Source: an uncultured Methanoregula sp.
GTDB lineage: Archaea > Halobacteriota > Methanomicrobia > Methanomicrobiales > Methanospirillaceae
DNA: 64,000 nt
NCBI RefSeq assembly: GCF_963667735.1
Contig: NZ_OY763919.1
Coordinates: 2,171,539-2,235,538 of the forward strand
Direction: 5' to 3'
Below, in pieces: positions 17,976-27,900 of this stretch. Every line of letters begins with the position of its first letter. The first letter of the stretch is position 1. The notes under the pieces are model-generated. The model saw nothing but the letters and a program-made list of their open reading frames with translations. It had not been told where the DNA came from and did no database searches. The position numbers and the translations under genes are program-made.

Positions 17976-18129
17976 TATTTATCTTTAGTTCTATTTCACA
18001 AGATTATTTTATTAATCATAACAAATATATGATTAAATTGATGATAAAAAATATCGTGAAATATAATCTTTATTTCGACAACGGGATCAGAATTAAATCA
18101 AATTTACCATATCTTGATCTGTTTGGATA

Positions 18130-19878
18130 GTGAATGAAATGCCGGGATTCTTTGGTATTTGTAATTATCCAAAAACAACTACATTTGTGGATTTGGGGTT
18201 CTCTCACATTGGACATGTGACGATTGTTGAAAATGAGATCTGTACTAATAACTTTTTTGTTAAGCGATTTGTAATTTCGAAATTTCTTCAGGATAAAATT
18301 TTTTTTGAAAATAATGATATTTGTGTTTGTACTGATGGGATCTTATTGAATGCACAAGAGCTCCGCAGAGAGTATGGAGTGGATGATAATAAAGAACTAA
18401 TTAAATCAATGTATAAAATAAATGGGATAAAATTCATTTCAAAATTAAGAGGAGATTTTTCAGGTGTAATTTATGATAAATCCGAAAAAGTTGTGAAGTT
18501 ATTTACCAACCATATTGGATCAAAACCGGTTTATTATTTCTGGGATAAATCAAGTAAAACTTTAATTTTTAGCTCAGAATTGAAAGTTGTTCTAAAAATA
18601 ATGAGAGATTTAACTATTCCTACAAAACTTTCGGAGATCGGTGCATATTGCCTCTTATCATTTGGGTATATGTTGAGAGACTACACACTTTGTGATAAAG
18701 TTAAAAAGATTCTTCCTGGCACAATTTTGTCATTTGGTGTTGATGAAGGAATTATTTATGAGGATCGATATTATCAATTAAAAAATATGCCATATATCGA
18801 ATCCTCAAGAGAAGCAATAATTGAAGAAATGGATCGAAGATTTTCTGAAGCAATTAAAAAAGAATATGATAAGGATTTAGAATATGGCTATCGTCATATT
18901 GCCACACTTAGTGGGGGTCTTGACTCAAGAATGAATATAATGACTGCAGAAAAAATGGATTATAAAAATATTCTCGCCATTACATTCTCTCAAAGCAATT
19001 ATCTTGATGAAATGATAGCAAAAAAAATCGCATCTGACCGTGGGTATAATTTCCTTTTTTTTGCACTCGATAATGGAAATTATTTAATAGATATTGAAAG
19101 ACCTGTTCATGCAAATGATGGTCTGATTCTCTATCCTGGATCTGCTCATCTGCTGGCAATGATTTCGTTACTTGATTGGAGTCAAAATGGATTATTACAC
19201 ACAGGAATGATTGGTGACGTAATTCTTGGCTCCTTTTTAATTACTAATTGTCATGGACCCTTGTCAAATAAGATTATAAAAAATGTCGTATACTCAAGAA
19301 AACTAGTTGATCGCATTCCAAACCAGATTTTCGAAGATATGAGGCAGGAATATGAATCAGATGAAATATTTGCATTTTATGAAAGAATGGTAAATGGCGT
19401 ATTTAATGGCTATTTAATGATACAACATTATACTGATTTTTCATCTCCTTTTCTTTATTTAGATTTCTTAGAATATACAATGCGAATCCCTCCGAAATAC
19501 AGATATAAGGAGAAGTTATATTTCGATTGGATCCAGACAAAGAATCCTGATGCATCGGCATATATATGGGAGAAGACCAAACTACGCATATCTGCTGGAG
19601 AATGGAAAATTTTTCTTTTGAAGGTATTAAATAAAATTCAAAGGAAAATTCGAGGGCCATCTGATAAGGACTCTATGAATCCTTTAGATTATTGGTACAA
19701 AACCAATCCCGAATTGAGAAATACATTTAATTCGTATTATAAACAACACATCGCATTTCTTGATGACTACCCCTCACTCAAAGAAGATTCACGGGATCTA
19801 TTTGAACATGGAAATACCCTCGAAAAGAGTCAGGTTTTGACATTAATAGTTGCAATGAAGGTTCTTCAACTTAAATAA
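18130..19878 (+). CDS. Asparagine-synthase-like amidotransferase lacking the glutaminase cysteine
   Basis: A 582-residue protein (GTG 18130; an alternative ATG at 18139 gives MPGFFGIC...). Residues about 1-200 are a class II glutamine amidotransferase domain, but the essential cysteine after the initiator Met is a Pro (MPGFFG instead of MCGIxG). Residues about 205-560 are the synthetase domain with the PP-loop IATLSGGLDSRMNIM and the later TGMIGDVILGS. It should therefore activate a carboxylate with ATP but cannot take ammonia from glutamine in the usual way. It may use free ammonia, a partner glutaminase or an amine donor. In glycan loci such enzymes amidate uronic acids, which fits the dehydrogenases here. 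The substrate is inferred. Confidence 0.75.
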   Translation: MNEMPGFFGICNYPKTTTFVDLGFSHIGHVTIVENEICTNNFFVKRFVISKFLQDKIFFENNDICVCTDGILLNAQELRREYGVDDNKELIKSMYKINGIKFISKLRGDFSGVIYDKSEKVVKLFTNHIGSKPVYYFWDKSSKTLIFSSELKVVLKIMRDLTIPTKLSEIGAYCLLSFGYMLRDYTLCDKVKKILPGTILSFGVDEGIIYEDRYYQLKNMPYIESSREAIIEEMDRRFSEAIKKEYDKDLEYGYRHIATLSGGLDSRMNIMTAEKMDYKNILAITFSQSNYLDEMIAKKIASDRGYNFLFFALDNGNYLIDIERPVHANDGLILYPGSAHLLAMISLLDWSQNGLLHTGMIGDVILGSFLITNCHGPLSNKIIKNVVYSRKLVDRIPNQIFEDMRQEYESDEIFAFYERMVNGVFNGYLMIQHYTDFSSPFLYLDFLEYTMRIPPKYRYKEKLYFDWIQTKNPDASAYIWEKTKLRISAGEWKIFLLKVLNKIQRKIRGPSDKDSMNPLDYWYKTNPELRNTFNSYYKQHIAFLDDYPSLKEDSRDLFEHGNTLEKSQVLTLIVAMKVLQLK

Positions 19879-19897
19879 TGATCTAATGTGAATATCA

Positions 19898-21169
19898 ATG
19901 ACAAACACAGATTTTCAAATACTTTTCTTTACCGGATTTTATCCATATTCACCGGAGTTAGTTGATCCAATGATAGATCCTGAACTTTCCCATCTGAAAT
20001 TAGCATTTCGTTCTGTTACCATTATTCCAAAATCTTTGGAAGGTAAAAAAGTTCTTCCTACACATATTACTGTCGATCCCACTCTAGGAGATTTTTTAAA
20101 TTCTTCTCATAAATTACAATCGAAAATTAATACATTCTATCGATCCATTGGATCAATGGAATTTTTTAGGGAATTGATAAAAAAACCTAGAATATCATTA
20201 AGAATTCGTTCAATTATTAGAATCATTAATTATCTTGGAATTGCCTTAAAAACAAAAGCATGGGTAATAAAGTATATCGAAAACAATAATGTTGATTTAG
20301 ATAATACAATTTTTTATACCTATTGGCTCGATGAAATAACATTGGGTATTTGTCTTGCAAAAAAGAAATATCCGAATATTAGGATTATTTCTAGAGCACA
20401 TGGTGCAGATCTTTATGAAGAACGACATCATCTGAACTATATTCCATTCCGACCAGAAATTTTTTCCAATATCAATAAACTCTTTTCAGTTTCAGAACGT
20501 GGGAAAATTTATCTCTCCTCAAAATATCCCGATTTTGAGTCTATCTTCGCCATCTCTCGTTTAGGCGTACCAGAACAATTTGTTTTATCTGAAATATCGG
20601 ATGATGGTATTTTTCGAATTGTAACTTGTTCCTTTTTAGTTTCTGTAAAACGCATTGAATTATTGATTAAAGGTCTTGAAGAATTGGGAAAAATTCGAAA
20701 AGATCAGACTTTCGAATGGACTCATATTGGTGATGGACCGTTAAGATCCGAATTAGAACATATTGCTGTATTGCGTTTACCACAAAATGTAAAATATTCT
20801 TTTTTGGGCTTTTTATTGCCAGAAAACGTCATAAATTTTTATCTGAATAATAAAATTGATATCTTTATTAATGTCAGTTCCTCAGAAGGAATTCCAGTAT
20901 CTATTATGGAGGCTCAGAGTTGTGGTATTCCAGTGATCGCAACAAATGTTGGTGGTAATTCAGAAATTGTTTCCAATGATAATGGGTTGTTATTAAATGG
21001 AGACCCCACACCGCTTGAAATTGCTGATGCAATTTGTGATTTTTTGAACAATCCCTCAGTATTGTTGAAAAAGAAGATCCTATCTAAAGAAAATTGGAAG
21101 AGCAATTATAACTCAGAAAAAAATTATCAACAATTTGCCCAAGAATTGAAAGAAATTGGAACAACGTAA
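19898..21169 (+). CDS. GT4-family glycosyltransferase
   Basis: A 423-residue GT-B glycosyltransferase. The C-terminal half has the family signature: THIGDGPLRSELE, VKYSFLGFL, then INVSSSEGIPVSIMEAQSCG and IPVIATNVGGNSEIV, where the E-x7-E pair contacts the donor nucleotide. The N-terminal half has ILFFTGFYPYSPE and ISRAHGADLYEE, an acceptor-site motif. It is the last gene of the plus-strand glycan run, 19 bases after the amidotransferase gene and followed by a dead insertion sequence 20 bases downstream. Donor and acceptor are unknown. Confidence 0.82.
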   Translation: MTNTDFQILFFTGFYPYSPELVDPMIDPELSHLKLAFRSVTIIPKSLEGKKVLPTHITVDPTLGDFLNSSHKLQSKINTFYRSIGSMEFFRELIKKPRISLRIRSIIRIINYLGIALKTKAWVIKYIENNNVDLDNTIFYTYWLDEITLGICLAKKKYPNIRIISRAHGADLYEERHHLNYIPFRPEIFSNINKLFSVSERGKIYLSSKYPDFESIFAISRLGVPEQFVLSEISDDGIFRIVTCSFLVSVKRIELLIKGLEELGKIRKDQTFEWTHIGDGPLRSELEHIAVLRLPQNVKYSFLGFLLPENVINFYLNNKIDIFINVSSSEGIPVSIMEAQSCGIPVIATNVGGNSEIVSNDNGLLLNGDPTPLEIADAICDFLNNPSVLLKKKILSKENWKSNYNSEKNYQQFAQELKEIGTT

Positions 21170-21189
21170 AAAAATTTCCATCAATTAAC

Positions 21190-22445
21190 GTTAGTGTACA
21201 CGAAGTGCTGTAAAAAGTGAAGATTCCCTGTATCCAACAGTGAATTGCAAACAAAGAGGAATGGGGGAATGGATCTAAGCGATTTCGTACTAAATTATTT
21301 TACCGATAATGAGAATGGATTGCAACAGCTCATCACATGGTTTCTGAACGATGTGATGAATGAGGAAGGAACTAAACTGGCGGGAGTCCCGAGGTACGCG
21401 AGATCAAGTTCGCGAAGAACGCACAGGAACGGGTACCGATAACGGTCCCTGAAGACTCGGTTTGTCGAAATCCGTCTCTAGAAACCGCAGTTGAGGGAGA
21501 TCCCGTTTGAGATAAAAGTTTTCGAGCGGTACTCCCGGACCAAGAAAGCTCTCGTGAATGCGATCATTGAATGGTATCTCCAGGGTGTATCGACCCACAA
21601 CGTTGAGACGATATTCACGCATCTGGGAGTCAACAAAATCTCGGTATCGTACGTGTCGAAGGTAACTCATGAACTCGATGAAAAGTCCATGAGTTTATGG
21701 AGAGACCAATTGACTTCCATATTCCATTCTTGTTTGTTGATGCTTCCTATTTCATGGTGAGAGATGGAATCCGGTATGTCAGCAAAGTTCTTTTATTGTA
21801 GCTGGTGTGAGAACTGATGGATGCCGAGAGATCTTTTCCTTTAACATTGCTGATGCTGAACACGAATTAACCGGGGATGGGATCTTTTCCGACCTCACGG
21901 AGAGAGGACTCAACAAAGTTAATCTCATCATTTCTGATGGTCACAACGGCATCCGGACTGCTGCGGAAATGATGTTCACGGGCTCTTCATGGCCAATGTG
22001 TCACGTCCATTTCATTCGCACCGTTCTCAGAAACGTTCCCCGGAAATATCACAAAGAGATCGCTGAGACTCTCAAAGAATGTTTGAGCGATTCTCATCGG
22101 TTGCAGGAGTTCACGATTCAACTCGATGAACTTGGACTATCTCAGGCAGCTGACACAATTCACCGGTTCAATCAAGGGTTGATGAATTACCGATCGTTTC
22201 CGCCGGAGTTCTGGAGGAAGATCTGGACTACCAATTTTCTGGAACGAGTCAATAAAAAACTCAAACGTCGAAGCAGAACGATTGGAGCTTTCCCTAATGA
22301 TGCTTCCTTGCTTCGACTTGCCGGTTCGATCCTCCTCGATATTAACGAGGAATGGATCTCAGGTAACCGGTATTATCTGTGAAGAATGAGATGATCTCTT
22401 TGGATACTGAGGCTGCTGATTTTACAGTAATATAGAGACACTACC
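21190..22445 (+). mobile_element. IS256-family insertion sequence, copy 1 (defective)
   Basis: A 1256-bp element. Its 26-bp imperfect terminal inverted repeats lie at 21190-21215 (GTTAGTGT...TGCTGTAAAA) and 22420-22445 (reverse complement GGTAGTGT...TACTGTAAAA). The transposase is Mutator/IS256-type, broken by stops at 21440 and 21478 and by at least one frameshift between 21700 and 21810. Surviving parts are LITWFLNDVMNEEG, SSRRTHRNGYR, VDASYFMV, LIISDGHNGI, CHVHFIRTVLR and LERVNKKLKRR, so the three acidic residues can still be seen in separate frames. No clear target duplication is visible. It shares its orientation with copy 2 at 30480. Confidence 0.82.
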
Positions 22446-22718
22446 CACTCAAACTAAGCGATCTCATCCTTATGACTGCACCCTTTTATATGATAGATGA
22501 TCCCGACTTTTGTATTGGTTAATTTCCTCCCAGGGTTATTGAATATTTGTGAAATTAATTTAGGATTGGACAATGTGATGTTTTCAAAGTATGATTTCAC
22601 GGCTATCATCAAAATTCAAAATAACTTATTCTCAATACCGATTGCAGCTCCAGGTTACGTAAAATAGCACCTGTCGGGGGGATTCACCAGAGTCATTTTT
22701 AATTGTCATTAAATTCGA

Positions 22719-23747
22719 TTAAGTACGATTAAAATAACAGTACGCCCGAATTTTATTAAAAGGATATAATATATTCTCTATCAAATTGTATTTAGAATTA
22801 AATTTTTCAATGGCATAATATGGAATCAACCGTGGATTAAAACTCGAAACAAATTTTGTTAATTGAGGAGTATTTCCCGCCATTAAGTTGATTTCATGTA
22901 TACCTCTTTTTTGTAAATCGCTAAATATTTCAAATAATAATTGTGACGTAGCACCGCTATCTTTATAAACTGGATCGGATACTGCTGACCAACGATGGGC
23001 GCGTTTGTTATCCCATATGATAATTTCACCTGCTGCAGGTTCTTCCGTTGGTGTTCGTGCAATCCACATTTCCCCAAGATTATTTGAAATAATCAGTTCA
23101 ATCATTTGACTGAAAAAACGTTCTGAAACGGGAGGAATTAGATTCTGCCTTTCAAAAGTTTTACAATACAAACGATAGTAAAGATTTGAATCGGTTTCTT
23201 TTTTAACATTAATTCCATTTTTTAAAGATTTCCTTATTGTGTTACGAACCTTTTTTGATGCCTTTTCTTCTATATTGCCATCCAAATTAAAAAAATATGT
23301 ATAATGAATTGATGTTCTCCATCGGTCATATATGAATGGTCTAATGTCAAAAATGCCCTCTGTATTTATAATTTTTATATAATCAAATTTTTTGATCATT
23401 TCATTATTAATTGCAGATATGACATTATTTTTAATATGTTCGTTCTCCCTGATTTTAGTACTTTCAAATGGGGTAAAGATATAACCCCCATAGGGTGTCA
23501 TTGGTACTGTTGATACAGCGGTTTTAAGAAAAGAGTATTTTTTTTCTGCATATACTGAGCAGCCTGCAATAAGATTATCATTTTTAAAAAATCCATATAA
23601 TATTTCCTTTTTAAGAGATAATTCAGCACTTTTCGTAATCCATTTTGTTGTTTGAAAGATTGTTCCTTGTGGGGATTTCATGACAAGGGCATCCCAGAGC
23701 GGGTGTTCGTTTTGTGTTAAAATCCGGACTTCTCGCTCAATTGTCAT
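22719..23747 (-). CDS. FemAB/GNAT-like transferase
   Basis: A 342-residue protein made of two GNAT-like folds as in the FemAB family. It opens with PLWDALVMKSPQGTIFQTTKW, the typical first-helix region. ASKKVRNTIRKSLKNGINV is the family's basic 'K-x2-R-x3-K-A' stretch. The second half has AGEIIIWDNKRAHRWSAVSD and GIHEINLMAGNTPQLTKFVSSFNP, the 'DLGG'-like end. Known FemAB proteins add aminoacyl groups to lipid-linked cell-wall precursors. Archaea of this type lack murein, so it may instead add an acyl or aminoacyl group to the island's glycan. The start overlaps the deacetylase stop by 11 bases, implying coupled expression. Confidence 0.7.
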   Translation of the reverse strand: MTIEREVRILTQNEHPLWDALVMKSPQGTIFQTTKWITKSAELSLKKEILYGFFKNDNLIAGCSVYAEKKYSFLKTAVSTVPMTPYGGYIFTPFESTKIRENEHIKNNVISAINNEMIKKFDYIKIINTEGIFDIRPFIYDRWRTSIHYTYFFNLDGNIEEKASKKVRNTIRKSLKNGINVKKETDSNLYYRLYCKTFERQNLIPPVSERFFSQMIELIISNNLGEMWIARTPTEEPAAGEIIIWDNKRAHRWSAVSDPVYKDSGATSQLLFEIFSDLQKRGIHEINLMAGNTPQLTKFVSSFNPRLIPYYAIEKFNSKYNLIENILYPFNKIRAYCYFNRT

Positions 23748-24795
23748 TGTTTACCCATTTTGCAATTTCTTCCCCAGTTGTTATCCATGCTCCCTTGTTT
23801 GAACAATACTGCAAAATTTTCTCATATAAACCTACGGTATCATTTAAGATAAATGTATTATGCCACAAGACGGTTAGTACCCCATGGTAACGCTCAACAA
23901 CGTCAATTAATTGTTTGGTTATCTCCCAAGCGGTTGCAGTATCCAGTTTCATATACTGATAAAGTGTGCAATCCATAATTGCAAGAGGGATTTCCAGAAT
24001 TTCGATAGTTTTTTCTGTCTGAATATTATACGGTTTGAATGGATGACACATACCATTACGGAACCCGATACAATCAGCATACCCTAAAGTAGCATCATAC
24101 TTGAATCCGGCGTTCCTTAAATTTTCCCAAGTATCAGGAACTCTGAATCGCAGGTAATGATTCCGATAGCCTATAACTTCTCTATTCAGAATTTTTTCGA
24201 GTCGCTGTTTTTTTACACTCATTTCTTGTGGATCTTTATATGTCGTATGTCCCCCATGCATTCCGATCTCCCACCCTCCATCAATTAATTCTCCCATTAC
24301 CGTTTCACAGTCATTGATATCATATGCATAATCCCGATCTCCAGAATTTTCTGCCATAAAAAAAAAGGTGCTTTTTGCACTATAGCGACTTTCGAGTCTC
24401 ATTATATCAGAAAAATTCCAATTCGGTATTTTTTTCGAACGCATTTGTCCAAGTGATCGCATGCTACTGCGGATATGAGCATGGGAAAGATGGCGTAATG
24501 CAGTTATGCTTTTAGTTGCACATGATTCGTATAATGTATCTATGTCATGGGTAAGACAGACTGCAAATGGTTTCTTATCCGGATATTCCATAAGGAATCC
24601 GTGTTCAGTGAGATATTTTGAAACATGGGGATCGAAAACATTCCGGTTTCTACTTGAATAGTACGGAAACCGATCATATTGATCTCGAATTGTAGAACTA
24701 TATTCTTCTTTTCGGGTAAAAAGATCCCAAAGTTCTTGATTTTTTTGTAGACATTCGATCATGGGTATATCTATCTCTCCATTACCAACAATCAA
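23737..24795 (-). CDS. NodB-like polysaccharide deacetylase (CE4)
   Basis: A 352-residue protein with a C-terminal CE4 fold. CLTHDIDTLYE supplies the paired Asp residues, TFFFMAE follows, then GWEIGMHGGHTTY supplies the two metal His residues, and VIGYRNHYLRF the catalytic Arg motif. LTVLWHNTF near the end supplies the last His. All metal and catalytic positions appear present, so it is probably an active de-N-acetylase or de-O-acetylase. There is no signal peptide, so it would act on a cytoplasmic intermediate. The TTG start at 24795 lacks a ribosome site; an internal ATG at 24762 (MIECLQ) is an alternative. Its 3' end overlaps the FemAB-like gene by 11 bases. Confidence 0.8.
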   Translation of the reverse strand: MIVGNGEIDIPMIECLQKNQELWDLFTRKEEYSSTIRDQYDRFPYYSSRNRNVFDPHVSKYLTEHGFLMEYPDKKPFAVCLTHDIDTLYESCATKSITALRHLSHAHIRSSMRSLGQMRSKKIPNWNFSDIMRLESRYSAKSTFFFMAENSGDRDYAYDINDCETVMGELIDGGWEIGMHGGHTTYKDPQEMSVKKQRLEKILNREVIGYRNHYLRFRVPDTWENLRNAGFKYDATLGYADCIGFRNGMCHPFKPYNIQTEKTIEILEIPLAIMDCTLYQYMKLDTATAWEITKQLIDVVERYHGVLTVLWHNTFILNDTVGLYEKILQYCSNKGAWITTGEEIAKWVNNDN

Positions 24796-25010
24796 TATAA
24801 ATTTTTATAATTAATATATTGACGCGTAATTTCATCATTGAAAACTCCCGGGACTACCCAGATTCTTACTTAATCTAATTCCGATAAGTACTCCCTAAAT
24901 TTATAACCGACTCATAGCAATGGATAGCATATAAACTTAGACTTTTTATGGTTCCTGCCTTCACTAATTTTAACCATGCCTAAAGGAAATCGTAAGATCT
25001 AAATAGGTGG

Positions 25011-25280
25011 ATGACGCTGAATATGGTCAAACACATGCAAATTGCTCACCAAATAAAGAATGAGATTCGAGCAGAAGATTGTTCCGAAATTGCAGTTGAA
25101 GCGATCATTTGGAATCTCAGGATCTCCATCAATGGAAAACTAAACCAAAAAACACTCATCCAGTCACTTGTCGGAATTTCAACAAACTCTCAAGTGCATT
25201 TCATCAATCAAGCCGTAGAAAAAAATTCTTGTGAAACGTCAGTCAGATACCATTTGTCCAAGATGAACCTCGGTTCATAG
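25011..25280 (+). pseudogene. Probable N-terminal fragment of a transposase
   Basis: An 89-codon frame (MVKHMQIAHQIKNEIRAEDC..., ending ETSVRYHLSKMNLGS). It has a helix-rich layout like the N-terminal DNA-binding part of archaeal transposases, with a plausible helix-turn-helix around KTLIQSLVGISTNSQVH. It stops abruptly 40-50 bases before the IS1595 remnant, so that element may have inserted into it. The family was not recognised with certainty. It is probably non-functional. Confidence 0.4.
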
Positions 25281-25325
25281 ATGATTGGTAAGTATTGTTG
25301 AATATTCGAAGTTCATGGAGGAAAA

Positions 25326-25879
25326 TTCAGACAAGTACTGAGATTCTCATATAATACTGTCTTTGATCTCGTCAACCTGTGCCAGCTATCAATCGTCAAT
25401 AAGGATAAAGGTACTTCATTCACTCTATCTGAGGAGATCCACATGTATGAATCGTATTTTTGCGGGAGGCGGATCGGAAACAGAAGACGAGGAATTGGGG
25501 AAGAGCCAAGTCTTCGGCATCTGGGTGCGGGGAGAAAAAGTTCGGGTATAAGTTGTTCAAAATGTTCCCGTGAAACTCTGCTCACAAGGGCGTTCAAGAA
25601 AGTGAAACGTGGTAATCTCATTTACACCGATAAATTCCGAAGGTTAATAGTCTCATCTCATATGGTTTTCGATACATGAGAATCGATCATGGTAAATTAT
25701 TCGTTAAGGGGAATGTCTGCATCAACGGCATCGAAGGATTCTGGTCCTTTGCTAAAGAACAATTGATGAAATTTCATGTTGTAAATCCAAAGAAATTCAT
25801 GCTTTATTTCAATGAATTGGAGTTCCGATACGATCACCATCAGAACGATCTTTATGATGATAGTGAGATGTATTTTTGA
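25326..25879 (+). pseudogene. IS1595-family transposase remnant
   Basis: The remnant reads through at least three frames. FRQVLRFSYNTVFDLVNL and IHMYESYFCGRR come first; 'DE-x-Y-F-GGRR' is the family norm, so the first acidic residue is altered. SQVFGIWVRGEKVRV follows in another frame, then ETLLTRAFKKVKRGNLIYTDKFR (the second Asp), and after a further shift MRIDHGKLFVKGNVCINGIEGFWSFAKEQLMK, given here as the 25676-25879 frame with the H/E pair. The frameshifts near 25500 and 25670 inactivate it. No terminal inverted repeats were found. Confidence 0.7.
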
Positions 25880-26067
25880 GTATTCTTGTGGGGTCTTCTA
25901 TTCCGTAATCACCAAAATTTATTAAATATATAGAAAATCCGTTTGGGGAATAAAAAAATATAACAAGGATTGAGATCTTTTATATTTGTAGTAATTACAA
26001 AATTTATATCAGATATATATTTTAAGATTCAAATTGATAATTTTAATATGAACCTGTAGGTATCTTA

Positions 26068-27885
26068 ATGGACAAATGGGAAGAATTATATCGAGACGAG
26101 AATAAAATACAAGCAATTCAAAATTTTTTAACATCTCACCGTACGATCCAAATATTTTTAATATTTATTTTTTTTGGCATTGTTCTTATTCAAATTATAA
26201 TTTTTTTTACACCGTCAACAAATGGTTTTATTCTAGATATATTTGGATATTATCCAGCATACTATTGGGGACTCCTTCTTTTTTTAATCTTTTTTTGCGG
26301 GATTTTATTGACATATTATTCGCTATATAATTCAGATAACAAATTCATCATCCTTATTGCGTTTGCATTATTTATTCTCACTTGCACGGTATTTGAACAG
26401 GCAAATACCCTTTTTTTCTTTAATGGAAAAGGTGATCCTTTAGAACATTTGGGTTATATCAATGATATTTTGCAATATGGGAATTATTATACCAATAAAT
26501 ATCCGCTTACGCACACGCTTATTGCAATTGTCTCCGCAGTATCAAATATTTCAATAATTACATTAACAAAACATATCCAAACAATTTTTTTTCTACTATA
26601 TTTTATTTCAATGTATATAATTGGTAGAATTCTTTTAAAAAATAGTCCCCTGATTTATTATTTCCTAGGTTTGGCAGCACTTCCTATTTTTGGAGCTTTA
26701 CAGACTCATTTCTGGCCGAATATGTCAATGATTTTTATTACGCCATTCTTCATTTATTTATTAATCAAATGCAATACTAAATCTTATCAGACCTTTTTAA
26801 TTTTGATAATTGCAATGATTCTCGTGATTTCAGTGGGTCATTTACTATATTTTTTACTGTGGATTATATTGCTAATAGCCATTTATTTTATTTTATTGTT
26901 TCTAAAAAAACAGAAAAATTATGAAGGAGAGTCATTTTTACTGATCCCAATCATTATATCTATTATATTATTTTATTATATAAATTTTCAAAACGCTGCA
27001 ATACAAGATTTTGTACTGTATCCAATTGAAATTTTACTCAAATCTGGAGGGGAACCTCTTATGGAGGGGGAAGTAATCTCTCAAGTATCGCGAATACAAC
27101 CGGATACTTCTATATTAAAACTAATTAAAGTAATTATTTTCAATTATGGAACATTTATAATTTTTGCCCTGATTTCTGGAGTAACATTTCTATTTTTAAT
27201 GATAAAGTCATTTTTTTACCATAAAAAATTTAATAACTATTTCATTTTGACAATATTCTGCAGTGTTGTTCTTTATGTGATTACTGTATTGAATTTTTTT
27301 ATTTCAAGTTTTAAGATATACAGGATATTTAATGTTGCTAATATTTTTGTCATCATATCTATTCCTATTGCCCTGATATGTTTAAAAAAGAATTATCCTA
27401 ATCGAAAATCGACTCTTCTGGTCATTATGGCTACATTTTTTATTTTATTGAGTATAATATCAGTGTTCTCAATTCAACCCTCCTATACTTATACTTATCA
27501 TGAGAGTGAACAAGTGTCTGAAGCAGATTATATTGCTATGACAACCTTCTTTAATTATTGGGAGGATTATCCGGTCATTGAAACTATTGCAGAATCTGTA
27601 AGACTTCACCAGGCAATTTATGGTGTAGTAGCATCTAAAAATTTTCTTTATTATATTAATGAGCCTGGAAAACACTTTGGTTATAATTATTTTAATACTT
27701 TCGCACAAGGACATGGATCTGGAAAATATTTTATTGATATAAGGATTCGCTACTTATTCGAAAATTATCCGGCATCACCAGAATTGGGTGGTTATACTAA
27801 AGAAGATCTGTTTCATCTTGAAAATGATAATACGGTTAATAGTATCTACTCAAATTCTCACACGTATATATATCTTATTAATTAA
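26068..27885 (+). CDS. Polytopic membrane protein, possible GT-C glycosyltransferase
   Basis: A 605-residue protein with roughly eleven to thirteen hydrophobic spans from residue 28 to about 475, then a soluble C-terminal part of about 125 residues (HESEQVSEADYIAM onward). An acidic loop after the third or fourth span reads NGKGDPLEHLGYINDIL. Its position and Asp/His/Tyr content are like the first extracytoplasmic loop of GT-C enzymes, which use lipid-phosphate sugars. The layout (many spans plus an outside C-terminal domain) fits that class, but no decisive motif is present. It could equally be a polymerase-like or unknown membrane protein. AGGT lies a few bases before the ATG. It is very AT-rich. 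Confidence 0.55.
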   Translation: MDKWEELYRDENKIQAIQNFLTSHRTIQIFLIFIFFGIVLIQIIIFFTPSTNGFILDIFGYYPAYYWGLLLFLIFFCGILLTYYSLYNSDNKFIILIAFALFILTCTVFEQANTLFFFNGKGDPLEHLGYINDILQYGNYYTNKYPLTHTLIAIVSAVSNISIITLTKHIQTIFFLLYFISMYIIGRILLKNSPLIYYFLGLAALPIFGALQTHFWPNMSMIFITPFFIYLLIKCNTKSYQTFLILIIAMILVISVGHLLYFLLWIILLIAIYFILLFLKKQKNYEGESFLLIPIIISIILFYYINFQNAAIQDFVLYPIEILLKSGGEPLMEGEVISQVSRIQPDTSILKLIKVIIFNYGTFIIFALISGVTFLFLMIKSFFYHKKFNNYFILTIFCSVVLYVITVLNFFISSFKIYRIFNVANIFVIISIPIALICLKKNYPNRKSTLLVIMATFFILLSIISVFSIQPSYTYTYHESEQVSEADYIAMTTFFNYWEDYPVIETIAESVRLHQAIYGVVASKNFLYYINEPGKHFGYNYFNTFAQGHGSGKYFIDIRIRYLFENYPASPELGGYTKEDLFHLENDNTVNSIYSNSHTYIYLIN

Positions 27886-27900
27886 AGTCATCTTAAATCT

